DNA of 64,000 bases from Distichodus sexfasciatus. Taxonomy: Eukaryota; Chordata; Actinopteri; Characiformes; Distichodontidae. Under the pieces are notes generated by a model that saw nothing but the letters and a program-made list of their open reading frames with translations, was not told the origin of the DNA and ran no database searches. This document shows, piece after piece, positions 44,157 to 54,360 of this stretch (positions are counted from its first letter, which is position 1; each line of letters starts with the position of its first letter). The DNA is taken from positions 129,295 through 193,294 of the forward strand of contig JAVGVS010000243.1 of assembly GCA_032718565.1 (NCBI GenBank). Reading direction: 5' to 3'. The position numbers were made by a program, and so were the translations under genes.

Positions 44157-44552
44157 CCAGGTAGCATCATAGACAGACAGACAGATGGACAAGGTGATGG
44201 GGATGGGGTGGTCTAGTGGTTAGGACACTCACATCTGGACCCAGAGGTTTGTGGGTTTGAATCCTACCTCCAACACTTCCACCACTGGGTCCCTGAGCAA
44301 GACCCTAAATTCCAAGTTTCTCTCAGGGAGACTGTTCCTGAAATTAGGAAAATGGAAGTCGCTCTGAATAAGTGTGTCTGCTAAATGCAGTAAATGTAAA
44401 CGGTAAATGTAGATAGATAGTTGTATGGATGAATGGTTTGATAGACAGATATATACTTTATTCATCCTCAAGAGGAACTTAAAAAAAATTATCTACCTAT
44501 CTGTAAAGGATTTTCCCACAATTTTTCACGTTTGCCTTCCAGGTAGCATCAT
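44157..44552 (+). repeat. Interval bounded by a 14-bp direct repeat
   Basis: CCAGGTAGCATCAT occurs at 44157-44170 and again at 44539-44552, with similar upstream context (TTTTCAC). The interval holds a SINE and, near 44452-44480, TATACTTTATTCATCCTCAA, which resembles fish LINE tails (TACTTTATTGATCCCC). Confidence 0.5.
44202..44410 (+). mobile_element. tRNA-derived SINE, Glu-like head, DANA/Mermaid-like tail
   Basis: Head GGTGGTCTAGTGGTTAGGAC (A box) and GTTTGTGGGTTTGAATCCTA (B box). Body AGCAAGACCCTAAATTCCAA; tail AAGTCGCTCTGAATAAGTGT with GTCTGCTAAATGCAG. The head resembles tRNA-Glu. Most complete copy of this family here. Confidence 0.88.
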
Positions 44553-44607
44553 GGATGGATGGATGGATGGATGGATGGATAGATAGATAGATAGATAGAT
44601 AGATAGT
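44553..44607. repeat. (GGAT)n(GATA)n microsatellite
   Basis: GGAT units changing into GATA units at about 44580. Confidence 0.97.
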
Positions 44608-45604
44608 CATAATTATGACATTATAAATGAACAAATTGCAATTTTGGTCAACTGGAATAGTGGGAATACACGATCGTAGTCACTAGTGTCCCTAGTGGAG
44701 AGAGGAGTGAACAGCACCCAGCGTTATCGTGTATGCCACACATGAAAGAAGGCAAGAAGAAGCAGGAAAAAAAGAGAGAAAAGAGAAATCTCAGTCCCGT
44801 GATCAGACGTGGCTTGTCGGTTTCTCTGCATTAACGACTCCTCGCGCTTCAGAACCGACCGAACCCTCGACACGCCGATCCGCCTTTTCATCTGCAGTCT
44901 TCAGGCTCGTTACCGTGCTGACACCACTCTCCTGGTCAGCAGGGAGGAGAAGCTGAGTGAAGGCCCCAAAATTATTTGATCTATAATTCATCTGCAAAGC
45001 AATGTCTCGACTCAGCTCTTCAAAACTCTTTTTTTTTTTGCTTTAGAACACTCTAGTTCAGCGGGAGTGTGCTTATTTTTACTTTGCTACCTGTTTGCTA
45101 CTTGACCGTTAATCAAATTTTAAGACCGATGTTGAGAATTCGAGAATTTAAAGATGCGAGAATGATTAATTGATCAATATTCATTTTGTTCCTGAAACAC
45201 AACAAATCAAGATTTTTTGTTCATCTATCATTCTTTTTTTTTTCTTAATTAAAACCAAAAAGAGAAACTAAAAAAAATGCCACTTGCACACAACGAAATA
45301 CTAAAATGGAGTATGAATGCGTATATTCCCTCTGCCACAGTAAAAAAAAAAAAAAACTTTCTGTTTTCTCTTCTTTCTCATCTGACTTTCTCCCACGGAC
45401 TTTAAAAGGAGATGCTCCCACTTTCTGACATCATTCTGACCTTTTCATCTTGTAGAACCACTTTATTTCATCTTGTAGGACCACTTTTACCCCTTTATTT
45501 CTCAGTTGTCTCCTTTTTGCTTCAATGGGACTCATTTTTGGAGAAATTTCACATGTATACATTTTGCATCTCCTGTTCACCTTTTCCCATCCCATAGTTT
45601 TTGA
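44608..45604. other. Unique non-coding DNA
   Basis: A GC-richer, CpG-containing stretch at about 44795-44970 carries overlapping 64-75 codon frames without domains. 45000-45600 is AT-rich with several A or T homopolymers. Confidence 0.4.
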
Positions 45605-45749
45605 CACTCTAGTGGTTAGGCTACTCCCCTCTGGGGTTGTGGGTTCTAATCCTACCTCCAGCTTACCCATCACTGGGGTCCTGAAGCTCAAAGTAACTGG
45701 CAATGGAAGTCGCTCTGGAAAAGAGTGTCTGCTAAATGTTGTAAATGTT
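45605..45749 (+). mobile_element. tRNA-derived SINE, Glu-like head, body shortened
   Basis: CTCTAGTGGTTAGGCTACTC, GGTTGTGGGTTCTAATCCTA and tail AAGTCGCTCTGGAAAAGAGT. Same family as 44202 with part of the body missing. Confidence 0.85.
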
Positions 45750-45756
45750 TGAAAAC

Positions 45757-45818
45757 AGAGAAAAATAATGTGGGCCCACTGGTCACAAAAGAACAACTGA
45801 AGCCTTCTTTTAAAGTGC
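45757..45818 (+). repeat. Dispersed repeat family E, 5' fragment
   Basis: GAAAACAGAGAAAAATAATG and GGTCACAAAAGAACAACTGAA match the start of copies at 2955 and 61592. It is squeezed between two SINEs. Confidence 0.5.
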
Positions 45819-46000
45819 TGTTGCTCGAGAGGTTAGGATACTTTCCTCTGGAACAAGAGGTTGTCCTACCTCCAGCACAGATATCACTGGGTCCTTGAGC
45901 AAGACCCTTAACCCCAAGTTGCTCTGAGGGAGACTTTTCCTAAAATTAGGAAATGGAAGTCGCTCTGGATAAGAGCGTATGTTAAATATTGTAAATGTAA
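45819..46000 (+). mobile_element. tRNA-derived SINE with DANA/Mermaid-like tail
   Basis: Degenerate head (CTCGAGAGGTTAGGATAC), body AGCAAGACCCTTAACCCCAA and tail AAGTCGCTCTGGATAAGAGC. Same family as 44202 and 45605. Confidence 0.85.
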
Positions 46001-46129
46001 ACTTGGTTTAATGACTAACAAAAAGCACAGTTCCCAAACGCCTGTCCAAAGGCCCAGCAGCTTATTAGGGCCATTTCAGATTTTCTTTTTAATGGAGCTG
46101 ACGGGGGTGGGGAAAAAAACTAGGAAATT

Positions 46130-46290
46130 ATGAGATTACAGTTGTATATTTCTAAGAAGAAAACTTGGATATTCACAATCTTGGAGCATATCTGAGTTTT
46201 TTTCCTGTAAATTTGTGTCTTTGTGATCTCAGATAATATCTGGCTTTTTCTTCTCGTAAGTCTATGATTTTAATCTTGGAATTCCTGAGG
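46130..46290. repeat. Short block of the 24-kb AT-rich array type
   Basis: GAGATTACAGTTG, AAAACTTGGATATTCACA and TGTAAATTTGTGTCTTTGTG resemble units of the array at 24190-24955, including the GATATTC and AAATTTGTG phrases. Confidence 0.4.
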
Positions 46291-46751
46291 TTTTTTCCTC
46301 AGATTTTCCCCCCTCCATTTTTGCCTTTTTTTAATCTGCAATGGCTCCAATACCCTGTCGTAAAAATCATATGTTAACTTTCCTCCAAACCAACAACAAC
46401 AACAGTTAAACTTTGTTAAACAGAGGCTTCCCCATGAGTAGGCGGGAATCTTCTTGAATGGCATCAGCAGCGGAAGCAGGGTTTCTGTGAGAATCAAAGC
46501 AATAAGGTAACGTGAAAACTTAAACCCAAATTAACCAACTAATGAAAGTAGAAAATGCACACTGGGCGGGATAACAGAACAAGACTCAGGTGCAAGTGAT
46601 AACGAGAGAAAACTGATACAAACAAGAAAGAAAGGAAAACTCTGGCTCAGTAATCCGGTGACATGGACCACTGGAGGCGGCGCGGAGGTGACTGTTTGCT
46701 TTATTATTAACGTTTTCTCTACTTTATTGCCAGGTATTAGCCAGGTACGCT

Positions 46752-46752
<1 letters not shown>
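46291..46752. other. Unique DNA, part possibly family E-like
   Basis: 46545-46700 (GGCGGGATAACAGAACAAG, AACTGATACAAACAAGAAAG, GACCACTGGAGGCGG) has the style of family E interior and end but cannot be aligned confidently. The rest is mixed unique DNA. Confidence 0.3.

Positions 46753-46785
<33 letters not shown>
46753..46785. repeat. (CT)n microsatellite
   Basis: Pure CT run of about 16 units. Confidence 0.97.
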
Positions 46786-46788
<3 letters not shown>

Positions 46789-47144
46789 GTTTTATTTAAC
46801 GACAGTCGAGACTGATGGGATGCGGAAGTGTTAAGGGGAAATCTCTCTTCAGCAGAAACGTGCATAGGTGGAAAGAGGTGGAGGGAGAGAGAAAGAGAGG
46901 GATAAAGATGGAGTGAATAAAAGAGAGAGGTGTTTTGAGTGGTTGCCAGCGATAAATCGAGTAGATGCTCGGGTGAATGTGATTCGGACGGAGAGAGCTT
47001 TAATATCCAGCGCCAGTTCTGGAAGGCCTCCAGCTGTGGGCTCACACACACACACACACACACACAGGGTAATAGCACAGCTTCCCAAGTGGTTCCAACC
47101 AAATGTAGTCAGTGCTCAGAATTCTTCCTGATGTTGTGAAGGTG
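46786..47144. other. Unique segment, possible conserved non-coding element
   Basis: Complex stretch at about 46930-47042 (CCAGCGATAAATCGAGTAGA, GAGCTTTAATATCCAGCGCC) followed by a CA run. No gene supported. Confidence 0.35.
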
Positions 47145-47400
47145 CACACACACACACTCACAAATCTGCAGGTGTAGAGTATGACAGAATAAGTTTAGGA
47201 CAGAAACACACACACTGTAAGGAACAAATATTACACACACACTAGCGTCTCTCCCACACACATACACACTCTGTAAGGAACAAATGCCTCTAACACACAC
47301 ACCCACACAAACACTCTGTAAGGAACCAATGCTTCTCATTTACACAGTGTAGAAAACAAATAACTCTCACATCAACACACACACACACACACACACACAA
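47145..47400. repeat. CA-rich minisatellite, unit about 60-70 bp
   Basis: ACACTCTGTAAGGAACAAAT recurs about four times with CA-rich spacers, ending in a pure CA tract near 47377-47399. Confidence 0.8.
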
Positions 47401-48132
47401 TTAGTGCATTGTGCTCCATTACTGGCAGTAGGATGGGTTATAGTTGAGTATATTGGTGTGTGTTAGATGTGTGTAGGGGTGGCTGTGTTTAATGGCAGAG
47501 CTTCTTATTATTGGAACGTGTTACAAACCCTTCACGAGACACGACCGACTTTACTGTACTGTCAACAGTACAGAAAATGTTTGAAATATAGTAGATAATA
47601 AAATAGAAATAGACCTAGTGCTGGCCCTTACAAATGCATTACATGACTGCTGTAGACTCATGCATATGAATGTGTGTTTGTGGTGGTGTGTTTGGCGTTT
47701 GCGTGCGTGTGTCCTTCTAATTCCCCCTGCATGTCGCTCGTTCTCTTCTTGCCCCTCCGCGCAGCGAGTCTTGGTTTCTTTTTTTCCCGCCTGCAATCAA
47801 AGCACCCAAATATCCTTGTAATCCACACTCAACTCCTCCTCCTCCTCCTCCTCCTCCTCTTCCTCCTCCCTTGCCCCTCACGTGTAATTGAAAAAATGGC
47901 GGGTGGGGAGATTAGGCCGGATTTAGCGCCTCTAAGGTTTTTTATCGCGCCACAACAAGCTACACCGGCTTCCACTTCCAATTCCGGAGTTTCCTGGAGT
48001 TTTGGTTGCCTCTTTCATCTTTTCAGGAGTTGTCATCCTCCTCCTACTTGGCGTCAGTGAAGAGTATTGTTCCTAGATGTTAAACATTCTGAAAAGGGTA
48101 TTGAAACACTTCAAAGGAGGAAAACTGAAATA
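47401..48132. other. Unique DNA with (CTC)n and a complex segment
   Basis: CTC/TCC repeat at 47832-47869. 47870-48060 is CpG-containing and repeat-free (GTAATTGAAAAAATGGCGGG, GGATTTAGCGCC), a candidate conserved element. A 128-codon plus-strand frame (47674-48060) crosses both and has no domain. Confidence 0.35.
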
Positions 48133-48262
48133 CTCACGAGCAAGCTGCCCACTGCTCCTTCACAGATGGGCTAAATGCGGAGGTCGCATTTCGTTGTGGT
48201 GCACTGTGTGCTGTGCTGTTTTGTGGTCACAATGACAAATAATCACTCACTTTCACTTTCAT
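48133..48262 (+). mobile_element. tRNA-derived SINE family A, copy 4, 5'-truncated
   Basis: CTGCCCACTGCTCCTTCACA, GGTCGCATTTCGTTGTGGTG and AATGACAAATAATCACTCAC match the 3' half of the family. Confidence 0.8.
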
Positions 48263-48321
48263 TGAAATAGATGTGGTTGCTTGTTTACAACCATGAATCC
48301 ATTTATTAAACAGAATATTCA

Positions 48322-48460
48322 GTACTGTGCAAAAGTCTTGGGCCGCCTATAATTTCTTTATTATTATTAAAAAAATGAAAAGATAGGTGCATTAATTTAT
48401 TGCAAAAGCTTTGAAGAAAAATGTGAAGAAATGAGACGGGACTCAAGACTTTTGCAATTT
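48322..48460. mobile_element. Short MITE with GCAAAAGTCTTG inverted ends
   Basis: GTACTGTGCAAAAGTCTTGG at the left and ACTCAAGACTTTTGCAATTT at the right are inverted repeats. The interior is AT-rich and non-coding. The outer end matches the 7927 element. Confidence 0.65.
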
Positions 48461-49000
48461 CTTTACATTCCAAGTGACTTTTACAATATTTCAACAAACA
48501 CAATTTTTTAGAGTCTACAGATCAAATGATTTTCCTTCTCACACTTTTGTTTGCATTGACAGAAAATATTCAGATATTTCATTATTCGCATAAATTCATA
48601 ATAACACAATTAACTCCTCCTAATACCCCAGGAATACTTGGAAGACTGTAAACGTTTTCTTATTGAATTTTTGATTCCAGGAAACTCAACATTCCGGGTA
48701 CGAAGAATTACATGATTGAGTCCCATTCTTCATCGCCAGGTTTAGGTGAGACCTTGATTGTCGTAGCTGCTGTGCTCATGCTTGATGCTTACATATTCTA
48801 GGGTGGAATTCAGAGTAACTTCTAAGAACAGAGCTACACAAAGAGCTGTTTGAAAGTGCGAGATTCTTTTGCGCGGTTTTGCCTCAGGCTTCAACTTGCA
48901 TCGCTTATAACGTTTAATGCTTCTGAGCTTCACGATGCACCATTTACCAGTGATGAAGGAGACAACGCTAATACATGGTGTTGGTTATTTAAGAAAGCGA
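48461..49000. other. Unique non-coding DNA
   Basis: AT-rich to about 48700, then mixed unique sequence. No gene or repeat family recognised. Confidence 0.5.
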
Positions 49001-49218
49001 ATATGTGTCATTGTGAACACAGCACAGCACATAATGCACCACAACAAAATATGACCTCAGCACTTGACCCTTCCGTGAAGGAGCAGTGGGCAGCTTTTTG
49101 GCAGTATGCAGGGACGCTAGAGGACGATACCTTGCTCATGAGCACCTCAGTGTTACTTTTACCGGTCTAGGACTTGAAACAGCAACCCTCAGATCATGGG
49201 CCAAACTCTTTAACCGTT
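49001..49218 (-). mobile_element. tRNA-derived SINE family A, copy 5
   Basis: On the minus strand it shows CCATGATCTGAGGGTTGCTG, CTCATGAGCAAGGTATCG, CTGCCCACTGCTCCTTCACG and GTGCTGTGTTCACAATGACA, in family A order. Confidence 0.82.
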
Positions 49219-49310
49219 ACTGGAGGTCGACCGATATTAGTTTTTCAGGGCCGATATCGATACCGATTATTGCTAGTAAAGAGATTGATAGATGACATTG
49301 TCGAGGTAGA
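49219..49310 (+). mobile_element. MITE fragment with GGAGGTCGACCGATAT end
   Basis: ACTGGAGGTCGACCGATATT and CAGGGCCGATATCGATACCG match the end of a common fish MITE and the element at 56846-57212. The other end is not found nearby. Confidence 0.55.
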
Positions 49311-49368
49311 GAGTGTTTTGATTTTTTTGATCTTTTCACCTTTCAGAGTTGTTCATTTTGATATACAC

Positions 49369-50494
49369 TGGAGATGCAACAACTGATCGATTAAAACTGA
49401 TTATTAAAATTATTTAAACTAATTTAATAATCGATTAGTAGGCTTTACGTTATTATACACATACGTACGGTGGCTGCCACCTGATGTGGAGGCAGTAAGT
49501 TAACCAAAGCCACAGGGGCAGTAACGCACCATTAAGCTGGATGCCGACCGCCATAAAAAAAGAATAAGAAGAAATGAGAACCAGTGCCGTGCCTTGCTGA
49601 ACTGAAGTAATTGCGTGAAAACGCATGAATGACATTTTTTGTGATGTAAACACCTGCGCTGTTTTTAGAGCGCACGACTCTCATAGGGAAGTCCAACGTT
49701 CACTGCCGTACCTTACTATCACAAAAACACACACGCTGCATTTGTTAGTACGCACGACTTTCTGGGGAAAGTCATTCACTAAAGCATTCCTATGGTGGCC
49801 GAGAAAGCCCAACGCAATTCAAAGTTAAAAACGCGCTGCAAAACCACAAAGCTTTTCATTCAAGTTCACAGCGCACACTCAAACACACTACAAATTCGTA
49901 GATGCGACACAAACTCAGAAATCACTTTCATCAATTTCGTCATTACACGTTGCAAAACAGAAAACACATGCATCTTCAAAACGCGCTGCAAATAGCCACG
50001 GAACGCAACCAAATTGAGCCAAAACACAACGGAAGTGTTTGCGGAGGACACTGTATTGGGTGGCCACATCCTTATTAGTTTTAAGTCCCAAGGAGGTGGA
50101 GACCAGTAAGTGAAATTAACATTTGAGATTTGAGATTTCTCAAACTCCACAGAAAGTCTCATACATGAGGAATTCCTACACACACAAATATGTACGATAA
50201 AACCATGAAACCAATCGTTTATTTCTCAAATGTTAATTTGAGTCAAAAATTAGTTATAGGCCAAAATGAGTCCAAATTGGTTAAAAATGGCCAAAACGCA
50301 GAAAATATATTTTTCCATTTCATATGGTTAGAGAGTAAAAAAGAAATATAGAAAAATAGAAAAAGACTTATTTATTTAAAAATACTGAGAATCAAATCGT
50401 TTTTTCTCTTATTATCTGATTAATAACAGATTAATCGAAAAAGTAATTGTCAGATTAATCGATTAACAAAATAATCGTTAGTGGCTGCCCTAAT
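49369..50494. mobile_element. Non-autonomous DNA element with AATCGATTA-type ends and nested SINE
   Basis: Left GGAGATGCAACAACTGATCG with TAATAATCGATTAGTAGG is mirrored at the right by CAGATTAATCGATTAACAAA with TAATCGTTAGTGGCTGCCCT. Interior holds repeated ACGCGCTGCAAA phrases (49831 and 49980) and the family C SINE body at 50216-50380. No transposase coding seen. Confidence 0.5.
50216..50380 (+). mobile_element. Family C SINE body, copy 4, partial
   Basis: GAGTCAAAAATTAGTTATAG and GGCCAAAATGAGTCCAAATT followed by AAAAATGGCCAAAAC match the body of copies at 53370, 55031 and 63583. No head is present. Confidence 0.6.
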
Positions 50495-51120
50495 AAACAC
50501 AATCACGGATTCTTACTTTAAACTCCATCCAAGGTGGACTCTGAACTCAGTTATACAGCTGCCAACACAGTTCTGTGATGCAAGACTATCCTATCAGACG
50601 CCACTTCTGCCAATTTGACACCAATCAGAAACTCCTGCTAGGAATAGCCGAGAGAATAGAGGGAGGAAGTAAATGGTATTTAGTTAGTAGTGTATACAAA
50701 GAAAAATCAGATTAGTATCAGTATCAGAAGATTTCGGTATGGAGGACATTTTTAGGCTGAGTGTTCGTAAGATTGCATTTGGTTGCTCTTACGTCACATG
50801 AGGCAGACGAGACTGAGTGGTAAACAGTGGTGACAGAGCGTCAGATTTTGGTAACGTTTCGTGTCCAATTACACGCACCGACGCTCTTCGAGGATGTTGT
50901 GGGTGCATTAGTCACTGGCCTTAATTGATGTGTGTATACGTCTGTCTGTGTGTGTGTTGTGCAGGGGCGTGTTTGTGTTTGCTGCGCTGCCTGTTCACAT
51001 GTGCAGCTTTAGACGGAGCAGTCGAGCAAAGCAACCAGATGCTGTTCCCCTGAGTTTATATTACACACTGCAGAGGAGCACGCATGAACGCGTCCGGCTT
51101 AGAGGAGCGAGGGAGGAGAG
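50495..51120. other. Unique non-coding DNA
   Basis: Mixed unique DNA, with a complex stretch at about 50780-51120 (CAGCTTTAGACGGAGCAG, TGAGTTTATATTACACACTG). The 82-codon frame at 50930-51178 runs into the GA repeat. Confidence 0.35.
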
Positions 51121-51139
51121 GGCGATGAAAAAGGAGAAA

Positions 51140-51177
<38 letters not shown>

Positions 51178-51321
51178 AAAGAGTCTAGTTTAAAGGAGTG
51201 AAGTAAGAGAGGGGGATGAAAGAGGAGGAATGGAGGAGAGAGAGAGAGGGTAAAGGTAGATAGAAAGACAAAAAGACTGAAAATGGAAAATATAGTAAAA
51301 GACAGAGAGAGAGAAAGAGAC

Positions 51322-51362
<41 letters not shown>

Positions 51363-51805
51363 AGAATATACAGATTAAAACAGAGTAATAAAGGGACAGA
51401 AAGAAAGGAAATAAAGACACAAAACAATAGAGAGTTGTGAATGAAGGAGATGGACATAAATGGACAGAAAACTGAACGACAGAAGAGCAGATAATGAGAA
51501 AAAAAGAGTGAGTGAGGAAAAGATGAAGTGCAGATAGAAGCAGATATTGAAAGACTGAGAGAGAGAAAAAGTGAGAGAGACAATCAGGGGAAGAGAAAAC
51601 TCAGAAATTGAGAGACAATCAGATAGATGGATGGATGGATGGATGGATAGAAAAATGAAGAATCAGAGCGTGAAAGCAGAGAGAAAAAGAAAGTGCAAAT
51701 GAATCCGAGAAAAAATATAAAAAAGAGAGAGAGTGAGAAGGAAGAGAGGAGCTTAAAGAGAAAGAAATGAGTGGAAATGGTGGGAGAGAGATGGAGAGAG
51801 AGTTG
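51121..51805. repeat. Purine-rich block 1
   Basis: Plus strand is overwhelmingly A+G with GA runs near 51147-51175 and 51328-51357 and GGAT units near 51626-51648. Minus-strand Ser/Leu/Phe frames up to 132 codons are artefacts. Confidence 0.92.
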
Positions 51806-52134
51806 TGACAGATGGACACCGCACTTTTAAATTCTTCTGCTTATCATTCTTTCATGACCTTCTCTAAAAATACCAACTGTGCCACCAAACAGGAGCTGCC
51901 CGTCTCTCTCTCACCGCTGCCCCTCACCCCCCATGGTTCCAACGCCGCTGCCAGTCTCACTCCTCACTCACACTCGCGTCACACGCGTGTCCAAAACAAC
52001 ACAGAGATGGAGCTTTAGAGTGCCACCGCCTTACGCAACCCTGCCCAGGTGCCCTCGCCTTGATGAAGACTCACTGTGCCCACCCTCACGCTGGCACTGA
52101 GTGGGCCATACATACTTTACATACTTTCCTGTAA
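51806..52134. other. Complex island between purine-rich blocks
   Basis: A 329-bp C-richer, repeat-poor interval (GGACACCGCACTTTTAAATT, CGTCACACGCGTGTCC) that splits the purine tract. Overlapping frames of 68-73 codons have no domain. Confidence 0.4.
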
Positions 52135-52185
52135 GACAGCTGGAAAGGGGGAGAGAGATATAGAGAGGAGGTAAAGATAGAGAGG

Positions 52186-52259
<74 letters not shown>

Positions 52260-52905
52260 AGAGACAAAATCTAAAGAGAGAGAGAGTGAGAGAGAGAGTG
52301 AGAGAGAGGCGGAGGTAAAGAAAGAGAAAGGAAGTCAGAGGGGGCTGGTGAGATAGAGAGTGAGAGAGGGAGCGAGAGACAGATAAATAGAAGTCAGACA
52401 TAAAGAAATAAAAGAAGTGAAAAAGTTAGAGAGAGAAAGAAGGAGAAAGAGGGAAAAGGAGCGTTATGACGGTAACAGACGGACAGAATATTTGGAAGTG
52501 AAAACATTTGGAAGCCAGAGAGAGCGAGGGACCGATACTAAAAGAGAAAGAGTGAGGGGAAAAAAGAGAGAGTGAAAGAGAAAGAGAGAGGCAGAGAGAG
52601 AAGCAGGGAGATATTGAAGGAAGGAAGGAAGGAAGGAAGGAAGGAAGGAATGAAGAGACATAGGCAGACATATAAAAATAAAGAAAGGTAGAACGTCAGC
52701 GTGAGAGAGAGAAAGAAAGAGGAAAAAGACAGACTGTGAGACGGAGATAGAGAGGCAGAGAGAAAGAGAGAGTGAAAAGAAAGACAGGGAGAGAAAGCCA
52801 CAATCATAAACAAAGAAAAAGAAAAAGCGAGAGGGATTATAAGAGAGAGAGAACTACAAGAACAGAAATAGAGAGAGTGAAAAGAGAGAGAGGGAGATTG
52901 CTGCA
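52135..52905. repeat. Purine-rich block 2 with (GATA)n and (GAAG)n
   Basis: GATA repeat at 52184-52258, GAAG repeat at about 52617-52650 and general A+G richness to 52905. Minus-strand low-complexity frames up to 129 codons are artefacts. Confidence 0.93.
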
Positions 52906-53369
52906 ACATTCTGCGGCTTACTTCCATCGAGCATCACTCCGTCCGTGTGAGTAATCCCGACTCCACCCTGCAGTTTGTAATCTGGCTCCTGTTCAGCTGA
53001 CCTGATTTTCCAAAGTTTATCGTCTTCCCTTCCACCAGCGCTTGAGGGAAGACGATGCGGGTCGTAATCCGACCTCGTTCCTGACCTTCGTCCCGCCGCT
53101 CACCGCTCTCTCTCTCGAACCCGGGTCACTCACTGTAATCTGATTACTGGGCAAGCGACAGGTGTTCACTCACTACACACACATCTGTAGTGTTAAATCA
53201 CATGATAAATAGAGCAGAGACAAGCCCTACAGAGGGTTATGTGTGCAGAAAGAACTCGCAGGCGACCAACAGCAAACCCTGAAAACACCTGGAAACGCTC
53301 ACAATATTTTTATAATTTAAAGATCTAGATTTGGTCTTAAGACCAAACTCACTGTTTTATTGGCTTGAA
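52906..53369. other. Complex unique segment, possible conserved non-coding element
   Basis: GC-rich and CpG-containing, with TGTAATCTGGCTCC, GTCGTAATCCGACC and TGTAATCTGATTACTGGG. It contains a perfect inverted repeat at 53019-53056. No coding signature. Confidence 0.4.
53019..53056. repeat. Perfect 12-bp inverted repeat, 14-base loop
   Basis: ATCGTCTTCCCT at 53019-53030 is exactly complementary to AGGGAAGACGAT at 53045-53056. The mixed base composition makes this less likely by chance than the AT-rich hairpins. Confidence 0.85.
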
Positions 53370-53680
53370 GAGTTTTTATGTTGCAGAGACATTCTATGGC
53401 TGAGTACTGTGATGAGGTTAGTGACAGGCAGAAACACTTCTTTATCCATTTGGTATCTATCTGAATACAGAACAAAATGATTTGATAACAAATAATACAT
53501 TTTTCTATATATTTTGCCCTATTGATTACTTGCTAACATTATAAAATGGAAAAAATAGTTTTCTGAACAATTGAAAATGAAGAAAGTTTTGGGTAATTTT
53601 GAGCCGATTTGGACTCATTTTGGCCTCTTTCTGGAAGAGAACTACATTTTTGCCATAATGACGTTCCATATTAGAGTTGC
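53370..53680 (-). mobile_element. Family C dispersed repeat (SINE body), copy 2
   Basis: AGAGACATTCTATGGCTGAG, ACTTCTTTATCCATTTGG, AATGATTTGATAACAAATAA, TTGGACTCATTTTGGCCTCT and CATTTTTGCCATAATGACGT appear in order. It is the reverse complement of 55031-55340 and nearly the same length (311 against 310 bp). The tRNA-like head is absent. Confidence 0.75.
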
Positions 53681-54360
53681 AAGCGCTAATGCAAGTGTTT
53701 ACTTTGCGAATAATGCATGCAATTACTTCAGTTTTTGTGCACGGAATTACTCAGAAATAATTTCACATACAGAGGAATTAGTATAGTGTCCGGTAAGTTC
53801 AAAGTCTTGTGATTCTGATGGTATGTGTGTGTAGTTTCTGGAAGGGATTCTGAGTTATTAAAACACTAATTAATAAACGTAAAATCTCAGTCTCAAAGAG
53901 TTTTAATAGTAATATCTTCGGAGTTCAGCTGATCTCGAAATAAAATCCCAAGTCCTCTTTGTCCGAGTCCATGACAGACAAAAACGGCCGAGTCTGAGAC
54001 AAGACCGAGACTTTTAAAAACCGGTCTTGCGAACTACAACACTAGTAATAAGAAGCAAAACTAAAACAATTGATTTCATTTCTGATCCCTAAAATGATTC
54101 AGGGCGACCATTTTCCATCAGTTGCTAGAAGAAAGTTTGTTAAACCTGGTTTAAATCATCGTGGTCTTTGCTCTTAGAGGATAAATTGATGGCACCAGTG
54201 CAAAATGAGTTTTGTAGAGGAAGATTGGATTTGAAATCCTCCCTCTTAGGGGTTGATTTCCGAATCAAATGAGCCAGTGTGTTATTTTATCATCTTGTGT
54301 TTTTTCCGTCTCATTTTACTTCATCAGGGTGCAGATGACAGGACAAGGGGCTGATCAAAG
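53681..54360. other. Unique DNA with a transposon-end fragment
   Basis: 53985-54050 (GAGTCTGAGACAAGACCGAG, CCGGTCTTGCGAACTACAAC) resembles the terminus of a common fish element of the type AGTCTCGAGACCAAGAC. The other end is unclear. The rest is mixed unique DNA. Confidence 0.35.

Noticed and set aside
44202..46000. True tRNA genes
   Set aside because: A and B boxes are present but the cloverleaf is not intact and each is joined to a SINE body and tail.
51185..51583. 132-codon Ser/Leu/Phe minus-strand frame resembling membrane segments
   Set aside because: Hydrophobicity is a by-product of the complement of a GA-rich tract.
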